NCBI GenBank assembly: GCA_016789785.1
Contig: JAEUQE010000014.1
Coordinates: 1 to 64,000 of the forward strand
Length of the DNA: 64,000 nucleotides
Reading direction: 5' to 3'
Source: Bryobacterales bacterium
GTDB taxonomy: Bacteria; Acidobacteriota; Terriglobia; Bryobacterales; Bryobacteraceae
Shown here: positions 1 to 8,495 of the stretch, in pieces
Layout: every line of letters begins with the position of its first letter
Position numbering within the stretch: position 1 is the first letter of the stretch
The notes under the pieces: generated by a model
Database searches by the model: none
What the model was told of the DNA's origin: nothing
The model's input: only the letters and a program-made list of their open reading frames with translations
Made by a program: the position numbers and the translations under genes

Positions 1-815
1 CCGGGCGTTCCATTCCATACCCAACCAATACACCACGACGCCACGTAGTGTCAACGTACTTAACAGAGTAATACTAGTCGTGTGAAAACACTGCCAGCTC
101 GGATGCGGCTTGGCGATCTGCTGTGCAACGAGCCAGTCTGTGAGGTCGCCATCAAACTCCACTTACACACAAAGGGAACATCGCTGTCTGGAATCTCTCT
201 TGATCGGCGCACTCCGTCCATCAAAGCTCGAATGGGAACACCGAGGACTCGCGGGTTGGATGGCCGAGAAGTGGAATTGGTGCTCGTTTGGCATGCTCAG
301 CGCGGTCCGAGTGTACAGAAACAGTAGAAAAACTGTTGCGTGGCCCCAAAGGCGTCTCGTAACCTTCTTGCGGCTTCCATCAGGGCAACGCTGGGCCCGA
401 ACTGTCCGTGAAGGGCCTCCGGGTCGTATCGAACCACGTCCAGCCCACTGCATTTCATCGGCCCCTCAGCCTCAAGGACATGGCGAGAGGGAGACCTCCA
501 GTCACCGCACCAGGGAAACATGCCCGAACTTGGGCCAACGCATTCATCGAGGGCGCCAACTCCAGGGTGCGCGTGGGTAATCGGCAGGGCGTTGACAGCC
601 GGACCGGATCAGAGGTCTGGCGATTCTGTTGCCAGAGACGAGGCAGTGCTGCTACGCGGTGCTCAGCCAGTTGAGCGGCGATAGGGTATACTTGGTTAAC
701 CATCGTTACAGCCTGACTTTCTTGTGCCACCCGATTTGCGCCCGGTGGGGAGTAGCGTGTGTGCGGGATCGCAGGCGGTGTTTCGAATTTCACTTCAAGA
801 GGACCCGATCCAGTT
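1..815. other. Stretch without a confident gene
   Basis: I see no ORF here that I can recognise or that has a convincing ribosome-binding site with gene-like composition. Several overlapping open frames on both strands are low-complexity and Arg/Ser-rich, as expected of shadows in GC-rich DNA. The last 100 bases probably hold the promoter of the secreted-protein gene at 816. Confidence 0.5.
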
Positions 816-1565
816 ATGAGGATTTTCACGGCGTTCGCCTTGGGCTTGACCGCCCTGGCGACGAACGCTTTTAGTCAGGACTGCGGCAACGCAACGTTAC
901 GTGGGGCGTATGCCTACACGGTTGACGTCATCACCACGGTGGATGGCAAGACCTTCACGAATTCCGATGTCGGACGCATCGTGTTTGACGGCGCAGGCAA
1001 ACTCACGTTTCGGGCCGCCTCCACCGTAAACGGTTCCACCACGATTATTGAGGGAGCCGGGGAGTACCTGGTTGGCACGGATTGCACGATGACCGGAAAG
1101 GCGGAAGGTGTCGAGTTCGACGGCGTGGTGGTGGGCGCCGGATCGGATTTCGCGATTGTGGTTCGCGAGCCCGGATTGAGCCGGGCGGGAAACGGTACCA
1201 AGATCGAGGGGCAGACATGCTCAGCCAGCGCGGTCGCCGGCGCGTTCGGCTATCAGGGCCAGGGCTCGTTCTCCGAAGGCGGCCGAGTCTTCAGTTTGTC
1301 GGAAGTGGGCGTGATCACGTTCGCCTCCTCGGGCAGAATCACGGGAGTGTATAGCGCTTCGTCGGGTGGTCAAGTGGAACGCCGCGAGATCAGCGGCACC
1401 TTCGAGATCGGCTCCGATTGTACTGGCAACGCAACCTACAAGATCGGCGATACGAACTACCTCATGAATTTTGTGGTGGCAAGTAGCGGCAATACGTTCT
1501 ACTACTCGGAAACCAGCGGCGGGTCGACGATCACTGGCGCGGGCGGACGAGTGAACCCACGTTAA
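816..1565 (+). CDS. Secreted protein with two internal repeats, unknown function
   Basis: A 249-residue protein that I cannot assign to a named family. The chosen ATG is preceded by an AAGAGGA ribosome-binding site; the longer open frame upstream adds residues that do not look like protein. It begins with a typical signal peptide (MRIFTAFALGLTALATNAFS, cleavage near residues 20-21), so it is probably exported. The mature part shows two similar halves, each starting near a cysteine (QDCG and QTCSA), running through a G-A-[YF]-x-Y segment and a V-G-x-I-x-F segment, and containing a G-x-D-C-T motif. This suggests a duplicated beta-rich domain with disulfides. It stands alone and is followed by a strong stem-loop. 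Similar small secreted repeat proteins are common in Acidobacteriota, but I know no activity for them. Confidence 0.75.
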   Translation: MRIFTAFALGLTALATNAFSQDCGNATLRGAYAYTVDVITTVDGKTFTNSDVGRIVFDGAGKLTFRAASTVNGSTTIIEGAGEYLVGTDCTMTGKAEGVEFDGVVVGAGSDFAIVVREPGLSRAGNGTKIEGQTCSASAVAGAFGYQGQGSFSEGGRVFSLSEVGVITFASSGRITGVYSASSGGQVERREISGTFEIGSDCTGNATYKIGDTNYLMNFVVASSGNTFYYSETSGGSTITGAGGRVNPR

Positions 1566-1597
1566 GCTGACCGCCACAATTCAGGAGTAAGTGCTAA

Positions 1598-1626
1598 GGG
1601 GCGCGGCCGGTGACGGTCCGCGCCCC
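1598..1626 (+). terminator. Strong stem-loop between converging genes
   Basis: A perfect 9-bp inverted repeat (GGGGCGCGG / CCGCGCCCC) with an 11-base loop lies between the converging secreted-protein gene and the PqaA-type gene. It is followed by a moderately T-rich stretch. It could end transcription from either side. Confidence 0.6.
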
Positions 1627-1653
1627 GGTTCATTTCTATAGACGGATCGCAAG

Positions 1654-3060
1654 TTACTTCGTCGGGTTCGGCTCAGCCTGCGGAACGGACGCCGGCCCAG
1701 GCCCTGCCGCGCTGCCCAACTTCGGCGCCTTGAACGGATACACATCCGGCACCACGCGCACGCCGGTGGTCACCTTCAGCGGAAAAGCGATGCCGCTCGG
1801 ATAGGTGAGTTCAACAAAGAATGCCGTCCAACCCTTGTCGGGCTTGGGAACCTTTGCAACATAAACGCCTGGGTTTGTTTCGGTGAGTACCGTCGACTGA
1901 TAGGCCTTTCCGATCACGTCGAGGCGGAAGTCGCGTTTCTCGGGATTGGTGGCCTGCCACAGTTTCACTTCGGTGGGCTTATCGGTGACCTTCACGGTGA
2001 TGGTTCCGTTCTTTTCGAATTTCCAGTCGTAGCGCGGGCGCGGCTTGTTGTTGAGCACCATCGAGTAGAAGGCGCCCATGGTCTCGCGCGCATCGGATCC
2101 GGCAAGCGAGTGCTTCGCGTTCGGCACGTAGCGCAGGTGCTTCTCGCCCTTGAGATCCTTGAAGTAGAACTGCGAGGAGTCCGGAAGGAAGAACTCATCA
2201 CCCGCGGCATTGACGATGTACTTCGGCAGGGTGAGGCGGTCGCGATACTCATAGGGCTCCACGATCTTGAGCATCTCCTTGTAGCGCGGAGTACCGGACC
2301 AGCGCATGATGTCGTTGTCGTAGTAGTCCTTGATGGCGGGCGACCAGTTGCCATACACCTGCCAGTGATGCGTGAACGAAGGCACCATGTTGAGCATGTC
2401 GATCACTGCGGGGACGATGGCGACGACGCGGGAATCGGCGGCGGCGGTGGTCCATGTGGTCCAGCCGCGCTTGGATCCGCCGGAGACGACGAACTTATCC
2501 ACCTTTGTGCCACCTTGCGCGCCCATCACCGCGGTAATCGTGTCCATGGCCCGGGCCGCGCTCTTCGTCATGGGAAGACGCGCTAGCCACTGTTCGCTTT
2601 CGCCCTTCAGATACTTGGCCCAACCAAAGGCGATGAGCGCATCCTCGGTTCGAGGCTTGCCATCGCCTACAAACGTGAGCGGCTGATTGGGCACGCTACG
2701 CAACTCTGCGGTGACGGTGTTGGTGACGGTGGCGACTTGCGTGATGAACCCGTCCGCGCGCTCCGGCGTGCGATCGCGGCTGCTGCCTCCGGAGATGAAC
2801 AGGAAGCTGGTGGAGTGGTCCACCTTGTCGGGCTTCACAATGGTGAGCCAGTGCTTCCAAACGGGCTTGTCGACTTCCTTTTCAGTAAGCCAGGCTTGCG
2901 AGGTCAAATCGATCACATAGACGGTGTAACCCTTGCCCGGAATGGTCTTCACCACTTCGTACTTGTAGTTGGAATCAGGCGCTTTCACGTAGCGGTCAAG
3001 CGCGGTCTCGGCCGCAATCAACGGCAGAGCCAGCAGGAGTGAACAGAAGAAGCGTTTCAT
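1654..3060 (-). CDS. PhoPQ-activated pathogenicity-related (PqaA-type) secreted hydrolase
   Basis: A 468-residue protein with an N-terminal signal peptide (MKRFFCSLLLALPLIAAETA), so it is probably periplasmic or secreted. It matches the PhoPQ-related family, predicted alpha/beta-hydrolase-fold proteins related to Salmonella PqaA. The likely nucleophile is the serine of G-G-S-K-R-G-W near residue 195, followed by an AVIDMLNM segment and a late acidic/His region (NAAGDEFF, NAKHSL) fitting an Asp-His pair. The C-terminal ~110 residues form a beta-rich domain. The PQAEPNPTK tail is probably disordered. The gene stands alone, with a stem-loop beyond its 3' end. Substrate is unknown for the family. 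The family call is firm, a catalytic role is inferred. Confidence 0.85.
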   Translation of the reverse strand: MKRFFCSLLLALPLIAAETALDRYVKAPDSNYKYEVVKTIPGKGYTVYVIDLTSQAWLTEKEVDKPVWKHWLTIVKPDKVDHSTSFLFISGGSSRDRTPERADGFITQVATVTNTVTAELRSVPNQPLTFVGDGKPRTEDALIAFGWAKYLKGESEQWLARLPMTKSAARAMDTITAVMGAQGGTKVDKFVVSGGSKRGWTTWTTAAADSRVVAIVPAVIDMLNMVPSFTHHWQVYGNWSPAIKDYYDNDIMRWSGTPRYKEMLKIVEPYEYRDRLTLPKYIVNAAGDEFFLPDSSQFYFKDLKGEKHLRYVPNAKHSLAGSDARETMGAFYSMVLNNKPRPRYDWKFEKNGTITVKVTDKPTEVKLWQATNPEKRDFRLDVIGKAYQSTVLTETNPGVYVAKVPKPDKGWTAFFVELTYPSGIAFPLKVTTGVRVVPDVYPFKAPKLGSAAGPGPASVPQAEPNPTK

Positions 3061-3081
3061 AGTCGGATGAATGGAGACTCC

Positions 3082-3687
3082 TCAAATTCCGGCGATGCCG
3101 TCGAGGCTGCGCCAGAGATACCAGGATGCCACGGAGCAGAAGGGCCGCCAAGGCGCCGCGATTTCTTCCATGCGCGCGGGCTTTGGCAATTCGTCGAGTT
3201 GGTAGGCGATCTGCATGGCTTTGCGTACGCCGAGGTCGCCTGTGGGAAGCACGTCGGGGCGGCGTAGCGCGAAGATCAGGAACATCTGCGCGGTCCAGAC
3301 GCCGATGCCTTTCACCGCGGTGAGAGTTTCGATGATGGCATCGTCGGTGGCATCGGGGAGGGCGCGGAAGTCGAGCGTGCCGGAGTGAGTGTGGCGCGCG
3401 AGTTCCTTGATGTATTCGGTTTTCTGTTTCGAGAGGCCGGCCTTGCGAAGGCGGTCGCGGCGGAGTTCGAGCATGCGGGGCGCAGTGAGCTCCTCCTGCT
3501 GCGCGGTGGTGCGGAGGCGTTCGAGAATGGCGCGTGCCACGTTGCCGCTCACTTGCTGATAGACGATGCTGCGGACCAGGGTATCGAAGGTAGGCGGACG
3601 GTAGTCAATGCGGTAGGGGCCGACGGCTTGGATGATGGAGGCGAGGACGGGATCGGAGGCCTTGAGGTGGCGGACGGCGTGGCGCAT
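3082..3687 (-). CDS. DNA-3-methyladenine glycosylase II-like (HhH-GPD)
   Basis: A 201-residue base-excision-repair glycosylase of the AlkA/HhH-GPD superfamily that removes alkylated bases from DNA. The helix-hairpin-helix is seen as LTAVKGIGVWTAQMF (residues 122-136), and the catalytic aspartate as D151 in PTGDLGVRKA. An early FDTLVRSIVYQQVS segment is typical of the family. The protein lacks the extra N-terminal domain of E. coli AlkA, as in many short bacterial homologues. It is separated from PqaA by a short gap and is unrelated to the gene clusters downstream. Confidence 0.88.
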   Translation of the reverse strand: MRHAVRHLKASDPVLASIIQAVGPYRIDYRPPTFDTLVRSIVYQQVSGNVARAILERLRTTAQQEELTAPRMLELRRDRLRKAGLSKQKTEYIKELARHTHSGTLDFRALPDATDDAIIETLTAVKGIGVWTAQMFLIFALRRPDVLPTGDLGVRKAMQIAYQLDELPKPARMEEIAAPWRPFCSVASWYLWRSLDGIAGI

Positions 3688-3817
3688 GAACCTTCAGTTT
3701 GGCGCACCGGGCGGAAGATTCCAAGTGGGGCTGCGGTGACGATTGGAGTTGCGCTGGCGAGGATCGGGATGGTGTACTGGAATGGAGGGTGCGCGAGTGC
3801 CTTCATTCACGTAGAGT

Positions 3818-3894
3818 CGGGGCGTGGCGCAGCCTGGTAGCGCACCTGCCTTGGGCGCAGGGGGTCGCGTGTTCGAATCACGCCGCCCCGACCA
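3818..3894 (+). tRNA. tRNA-Pro (anticodon TGG)
   Basis: A complete 77-base cloverleaf: acceptor CGGGGCG pairs with CGCCCCG, the anticodon stem CCTGC/GCAGG encloses the loop CTTGGGC giving anticodon TGG, and the T-arm GCGTG-TTCGAAT-CACGC is intact. The terminal CCA is encoded. It sits directly left of the lanthipeptide gene cluster, a common position for integrated elements. Confidence 0.95.
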
Positions 3895-4305
3895 ATGGAA
3901 TCAAGCAGATACGGCATTTTTTGAACGGCACCGAAACCCATTGTAGATGATTTTGTAGACGATGCCGCAACACTGGCTCTCCCTTGAGCGGCAATCAAGG
4001 GGAGCACCACAGCGGTGCGACTGCCGGAAGTCGGGGCGTGGGGCAGCCTGGCTAGAGGATAGCAGCGTACGGCAACGATGTCGGCAGCAGTTCCGATACT
4101 TCGCCGCCCACATCAAGAAGGTCCGCGTCTCGCCTGCCGTCACGAACCTCAGGTGTGATAGTACGAGACTGTATTCATGAAATGACCGACTTAGTACCTG
4201 TGAGAACCGACTCCCGAGACCAGAAACGTGAGCGAACCCTGTGGGAAGCATGGTGGCTCGATCCGAATCGCGTTGAGGATGGGATGGGGGTGACGGGACG
4301 GGGCG
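3895..4305. other. Intergenic region with degenerate tRNA-Pro copy
   Basis: About 410 bases between the tRNA and the last gene of the lanthipeptide operon. I see no integrase or other gene, only the short tRNA-Pro duplicate listed separately. The short ORFs here run through the tRNA or lack ribosome-binding sites. Confidence 0.5.
4031..4055 (+). repeat. Partial duplicate of the tRNA-Pro 5' end
   Basis: These 25 bases repeat the intact tRNA-Pro from its upstream T through the D-arm (positions 3817-3840). The only differences are one substitution in the D-stem and one inserted C near the end. The similarity stops after the D-loop, so this is not a functional tRNA. It may be a scar of site-specific integration or of a local duplication. 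Confidence 0.7.
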
Positions 4306-5940
4306 TCAGGCGACGGATTCTGTTGCGAGGGCCTGCTCCGCGGTGAAGGCGGTGTCAGCGCCAGAGAGTTCGAGGCAGCCGCGTTTGAGCAGCCATGCAG
4401 CGGTGTTGAAGGCGCAGTCGCCGAACATTTCAGACAGTGTGCCAATCGAGAGGGGTGTCTCGCGGCACGCGTCGAGGATGGCGTTCCCACTGGCTATCGT
4501 GATGCCGGTGACGCTCGCGGTCTGGGGGAGTTCCCAGACGCCGGCGCCGCCGTTGACGCGGACTTCGAGACCGGAGGTGAGGAGGCTGGTGGCATAGTGG
4601 CCGAAGCGCCGGGTGAGGTCGTCCAAGGTAACGGGTGCTGGTGAAGCGGGGACGGCTAGCGTGGGTGCGCCACGGCGTGACTGCATCATCTCCCGCCAGA
4701 GAGCCTCGTGCTGACGGATGACGTTGCGCCAAGAGAAGTCCGCCTCCGCTCGCGCGCGGCCGGCTCTTGCGAAGGTGGCACGCAGTTCCGGATTGGCGAT
4801 CAGAGTGGCCAGGGAGCCGGTCAGCGCCCTGAAGTCGACCACCGTGTGCTCGGAGAGTGCGTGACGCGCGGCGTCGCAGACCGGGGCAAGGGAGGCGACT
4901 AAGCCGGCGGCATGCGAATTCCAGTAAGTGGGGACAAGGAATCCGGTTTGTCCGTGGACGACGATGTCGCGATATCCGCTCCAGTCCGATGCGACGACGG
5001 GGAGCCCGCATGCCATCGCCTCCGTGAGCGCCATGCCGAAGGTCTCCTGGATGTTGTCCGATGGGGAGACGAAGATGTCCGAGGCGCCGTAGAGCAGGGG
5101 TTTGGAGAAGTGTGGGAAATTGCGGACGACCTGCACATGGCGGACGATGCCAAGCTCGGCGGCCATGAGTTCGAGGCGCTCCGAGTAGCCCGCGTCGGCG
5201 TCGGTTCCCGCAAGCAGTAACTTCAGCTTCGGGAATACCGGAGTCAGTTCGCGGAGAGCCAGAAGTAATGGGGCGAGGTCGGCCTTTTGACGCGAGGTGA
5301 GTCTGCCGAGATACAGAACCACGGTGTCATCGGGATCCAGTTGGAGGCAGTGGCGGCAGAGGGCGCGGTCGAGGGGTTGCAGGTAGGTGGTATCGACGGC
5401 GAGGGGAATCCGCCGCACCATGCCCTGGTATCCGGGGCCGCCTGAAAGATGCGCCGCGGAAGCGAGAAGGTCCTCCAGGGATCCGCGTCCCGCGCTGCTC
5501 GAGACGACGATGCAGTCACCGGGGCGCGACAGCGGCAGCGTCCAGGAACTGCACACGAGGGCCGAGACGTCGAGCGAATGGGCGATGGAACAGATGGGAT
5601 AGGTGGCGCCGGACGCCTCCCGCATTTGTGCAAGTGGCGTGGTGGTAAGGCCGCTGGAACACATGACGAGGCCGGCCGGAAGGCTCGGGGACAACAGGTC
5701 GCGCGCGGTGCGCAGGCGGATCGGGGTCCGGGGGAAGCGATGCTGGAGTTCGGCGACGGCCATGCGCGCATCGTGCGGGAGACCGGCCGATTGAACGTCG
5801 AAGAGGCATGCTTCCTCGATGGCGGCATGAGCGAGCACGCCGGTGAGTAACTCGGCATGAGCGACGGTGGCTCCGAGAGTGTCGTCGGCGGTGTGGGCGG
5901 AGGTGCGTCGCCGGAAACGCATGGTCTGGCCGAAGATCAT
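4306..5940 (-). CDS. GT4-type glycosyltransferase with C-terminal extension
   Basis: A 544-residue GT-B-fold glycosyltransferase of family 4 type. The C-terminal nucleotide-sugar-binding half is clear: VVLYLGRLTSRQK at 207-219, LLLAGTDADAGY at 241-252, and the E-x7-E signature in QETFGMALTEAMACGLPVV (E299/E307). The last ~110 residues, after a proline-rich linker, include a segment (DACRETPLSIGTLSEMFG...) that could be a small winged helix; I do not know what it binds. The start is ATG 5940, 1 base after the ABC exporter's stop, with GGGGAGG 10 bases upstream. The much longer open frame upstream runs through the exporter gene and is rejected. It is the last gene of the lanthipeptide operon and probably glycosylates its product or a carrier. 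Confidence 0.85.
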   Translation of the reverse strand: MIFGQTMRFRRRTSAHTADDTLGATVAHAELLTGVLAHAAIEEACLFDVQSAGLPHDARMAVAELQHRFPRTPIRLRTARDLLSPSLPAGLVMCSSGLTTTPLAQMREASGATYPICSIAHSLDVSALVCSSWTLPLSRPGDCIVVSSSAGRGSLEDLLASAAHLSGGPGYQGMVRRIPLAVDTTYLQPLDRALCRHCLQLDPDDTVVLYLGRLTSRQKADLAPLLLALRELTPVFPKLKLLLAGTDADAGYSERLELMAAELGIVRHVQVVRNFPHFSKPLLYGASDIFVSPSDNIQETFGMALTEAMACGLPVVASDWSGYRDIVVHGQTGFLVPTYWNSHAAGLVASLAPVCDAARHALSEHTVVDFRALTGSLATLIANPELRATFARAGRARAEADFSWRNVIRQHEALWREMMQSRRGAPTLAVPASPAPVTLDDLTRRFGHYATSLLTSGLEVRVNGGAGVWELPQTASVTGITIASGNAILDACRETPLSIGTLSEMFGDCAFNTAAWLLKRGCLELSGADTAFTAEQALATESVA

Positions 5941-5941
5941 G

Positions 5942-7780
5942 TTAGTTGGACCTCCCCAGCGCGGTGGAATGAGTAAGTTGGGACTCGCAAGCGCGGGGAC
6001 GGTGGCGGCCACCGTTGTACTGTTTCGTGTAGAGATCGAAGTAGCGGCCACGGGCGGCATACAGAGACTCGCCGGTGCCGCGCTCAATGATCTGGCCCGC
6101 TTCGACCACCAGGATCTGATCGGCGCGCTGGATGGTGGAGAGACGGTGCGCGATGACGAAGGTGGTCCGGCCGCGCATGAGGTCCTTGAGGGCTTCCTGG
6201 ATGAGCGCTTCGGACTCGGAGTCGAGGCTGGAGGTCGCTTCGTCGAGAATGAGGATGCGCGGGTCGGCGAGGATGGCGCGGGCGATGGAGACGCGCTGGC
6301 GTTGGCCTCCGGACAGCTTTGCCCCGCGCTCGCCCACCAGCGTGTCATAGCGTTGGGGCATTGCCTCGGCGAACTCGTCGACGCGGGCGAGACGGCAGGC
6401 TTCGAGGATTTCGCGCCCGGAGGCTTCGGGCCGCGAGAAGGCGACGTTGTCGCGGATGGAACCCTCGAACAGGAAAGGATCCTGGAGGACCATCGCCATT
6501 TGCGTGCGGTAGGAGTCGAGGGTGACGGTGGAGAGATCGATGCCGTCGACGAGGATGCGGCCGGAACCTGGTTGGTAGAAGCTTGCGGCGAGCGCGGTGA
6601 TGGTGGACTTTCCGGCGCCGGAGGGGCCGACGAGCGCGGTGACGGTACCCGGTCCGGCGCGGAAGGAGACGCGGTCGAGAACGGGTACTCCGGGCCGGTA
6701 ACTGAAACTTACTTCCTGAAACTCGATTTCGCCGGAGATGGGGGGGATGGCCACAGTGCGCTGGCCGGCGTTCTCCTCCGCGGGCAGGCGGAGGAGTTCG
6801 TGGGCGCGCTCCAGACCAGTCATGGCCTGGCTGAGCTGTCCGCAGATGTTCGTAACTTGCAGAACCGGAGCGGAGAGGCACGCCATCATCGCGGTGAAGG
6901 TGAGAAAGGAGCCGAGAGTGATGGAGCCGTTGAGGATCATGCCGGCGCCGAGGTACATGATGGTGGTGCCCGCGATAGCCATCAGCAGTGAGGAGAGGAA
7001 GTACATGGTGGCGTTGGCATTCAGGCTGCGGATGGCGGCGTTCACCATCCGCTCGATGCCGGCGGAAAAGACGGCTGCCTCGCGCGCTTCGGCGCGGTAG
7101 GCCTTCACGACGCGGATTCCGGCGAGCGATTCCTGGAGGCGGCCATTGACCTGCGCCTGGATCCTGGACTGGTCGCGGGAGAGCGGGCGCATGACGCCCA
7201 TCTCCTTGTAGATGAGGCCGGTGAGCAGGCTGGTCAGGGCGACGGCGATCACGGTGAGGAAGGGGCTGATGGAGATCATGATGGCGAGGGCAAGCGCCGC
7301 CGTCACCAGGCCGCCGAGAAGTGCGATGAAGCCGGTGCCGATGATGTTGCGCGCGCCCTCGACGTCGGTCATGATGCGCGAGACGAGGGAGCCTGTTTTC
7401 TGCGAGTCGTGGAAGCTGAGGGAGAGGCGGCCGATGTGGGCCTGGAGGCTGCGGCGAAGCCTTGCGATGGTGCGCTGCGCGCTCTTGGAGACCAAGTGGA
7501 GGAGGATGCCTGAGGTCAGTCCCTGGACCAGTCCCGCACCGAGCAGAGCGGCGGCCAGTGGGAGCAACACATCGACGTTGCGCTTCGCCACCACCTCATC
7601 AATGAGGATCTTGGTGGAGGCGGGAAGCATGAGCCCGCAGGTACGGTTGACGACGACCAGCGCGACGCCGGTGAGGATCACGGTGCGGCTGGGCCGGACC
7701 ATGCGCCACAGTTCGAGGAGTCCGGGTTCGACGGGTTTTGCGCCCTTGTGTGGGTAGGGCTGAGCGGCGTCGACTAACAT
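5942..7780 (-). CDS. ABC exporter, fused permease and ATPase
   Basis: A 612-residue half-transporter of the MsbA/LanT-like exporter group without a peptidase C39 domain. The N-terminal ~330 residues hold the membrane helices. The ATPase domain has Walker A GPSGAGKST at 385-393, Q-loop VLQDPF, signature LSGGQ at 489-493, Walker B with the following glutamate (LILDEATSSLD) and the switch histidine in IAHRLST. It is expected to work as a homodimer in the inner membrane. Its start overlaps the preceding gene by 7 bases, so it is translationally coupled within the lanthipeptide operon. Because it cannot cut leaders itself, leader removal must be done elsewhere, plausibly by TldD/TldE. Substrate is inferred from context. 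Confidence 0.9.
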   Translation of the reverse strand: MLVDAAQPYPHKGAKPVEPGLLELWRMVRPSRTVILTGVALVVVNRTCGLMLPASTKILIDEVVAKRNVDVLLPLAAALLGAGLVQGLTSGILLHLVSKSAQRTIARLRRSLQAHIGRLSLSFHDSQKTGSLVSRIMTDVEGARNIIGTGFIALLGGLVTAALALAIMISISPFLTVIAVALTSLLTGLIYKEMGVMRPLSRDQSRIQAQVNGRLQESLAGIRVVKAYRAEAREAAVFSAGIERMVNAAIRSLNANATMYFLSSLLMAIAGTTIMYLGAGMILNGSITLGSFLTFTAMMACLSAPVLQVTNICGQLSQAMTGLERAHELLRLPAEENAGQRTVAIPPISGEIEFQEVSFSYRPGVPVLDRVSFRAGPGTVTALVGPSGAGKSTITALAASFYQPGSGRILVDGIDLSTVTLDSYRTQMAMVLQDPFLFEGSIRDNVAFSRPEASGREILEACRLARVDEFAEAMPQRYDTLVGERGAKLSGGQRQRVSIARAILADPRILILDEATSSLDSESEALIQEALKDLMRGRTTFVIAHRLSTIQRADQILVVEAGQIIERGTGESLYAARGRYFDLYTKQYNGGRHRPRACESQLTHSTALGRSN

Positions 7781-8490
7781 GCGGTTTCTTCCTCCAGTGC
7801 GAAGAGTGACTCAGGAGATACAAGAGAAGCTGCCATTTCCCCGGTTGTCTGACACACGAAGTCGGCGGATTGCGGAATCGCGGGAAGGAATTCACCGAAA
7901 CGGTCGCCGTGGAAGGTACGGTCGACGGAGGTGAAGGGAAGGGCGGTTTCGGCACAGATCCAGCTTTGCCAGAAGTCCGGGCCACGATGGTAGTAACCTT
8001 CGAGGGCCTCGAACTGGTCGGCGCAGATGACCTGGATAGCGCTCTCGGGCCGGTTGTAGCGGGGGCACCAGAAGGCGGTCCATCCCAAGGCGGTGTCGCG
8101 GAGGAAGGCGGACATGCGGTTGCTCAGAACAAAGGCATCCGATTCGATGTGGATCAGCTTCCGGTAGCCGTACTTCCGGGCGATCACGGCGGCGAAGGAG
8201 AAACTGCGCCACCATCCGGGGAAGCGGAAGACATGGTTGCGGCCGAGGTGCGAGTCAAATCGAAAGAGCGGAGAGCCGGACGGCATCTGGCGAGGGAGGA
8301 AGCGACCGGCGTGGACCAGCGGCAACTCGCCGGGGATGTTCTCGAGCGGCGACCCGTCGTCGATCAGCAGTAAGCCGTCGGCGCCGAATTCGGCAAGGCG
8401 CGGGCGGTAGTAAGCGATCCATCTCCTCCAGCGTTCGGCGGATCCGGGTGTGTCTTGAAAGAAGGATGTGCAGTAAATGAGGGTTCTCAT
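7774..8490 (-). CDS. Putative GT-A-like sugar transferase
   Basis: A 238-residue protein that I cannot place in a named family with certainty. It has features of a GT-A-fold nucleotide-sugar enzyme: a beta-strand start (RTLIYCTSFFQDTPG), a GLLLIDDGSP segment, and a HIESDAFVLSNRM segment that resembles the DxD metal-binding loop and its context. There are several tryptophans and a WCPRYNRPES segment. It lies between a GT4 gene and the ABC exporter and overlaps the latter, so it belongs to the same operon. A glycosyltransferase role is inferred from context and the DxD-like segment. Confidence 0.55.
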   Translation of the reverse strand: MRTLIYCTSFFQDTPGSAERWRRWIAYYRPRLAEFGADGLLLIDDGSPLENIPGELPLVHAGRFLPRQMPSGSPLFRFDSHLGRNHVFRFPGWWRSFSFAAVIARKYGYRKLIHIESDAFVLSNRMSAFLRDTALGWTAFWCPRYNRPESAIQVICADQFEALEGYYHRGPDFWQSWICAETALPFTSVDRTFHGDRFGEFLPAIPQSADFVCQTTGEMAASLVSPESLFALEEETAC

Positions 8491-8495
8491 GGGAG

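Noticed and set aside
4306..6348. Long 680-codon frame covering the GT4 gene and part of the ABC exporter
   Set aside because: The upstream part is an antiparallel-like Ser/Arg/Pro-rich shadow of the exporter; ATG 5940 has a good ribosome-binding site and the GT fold starts there.
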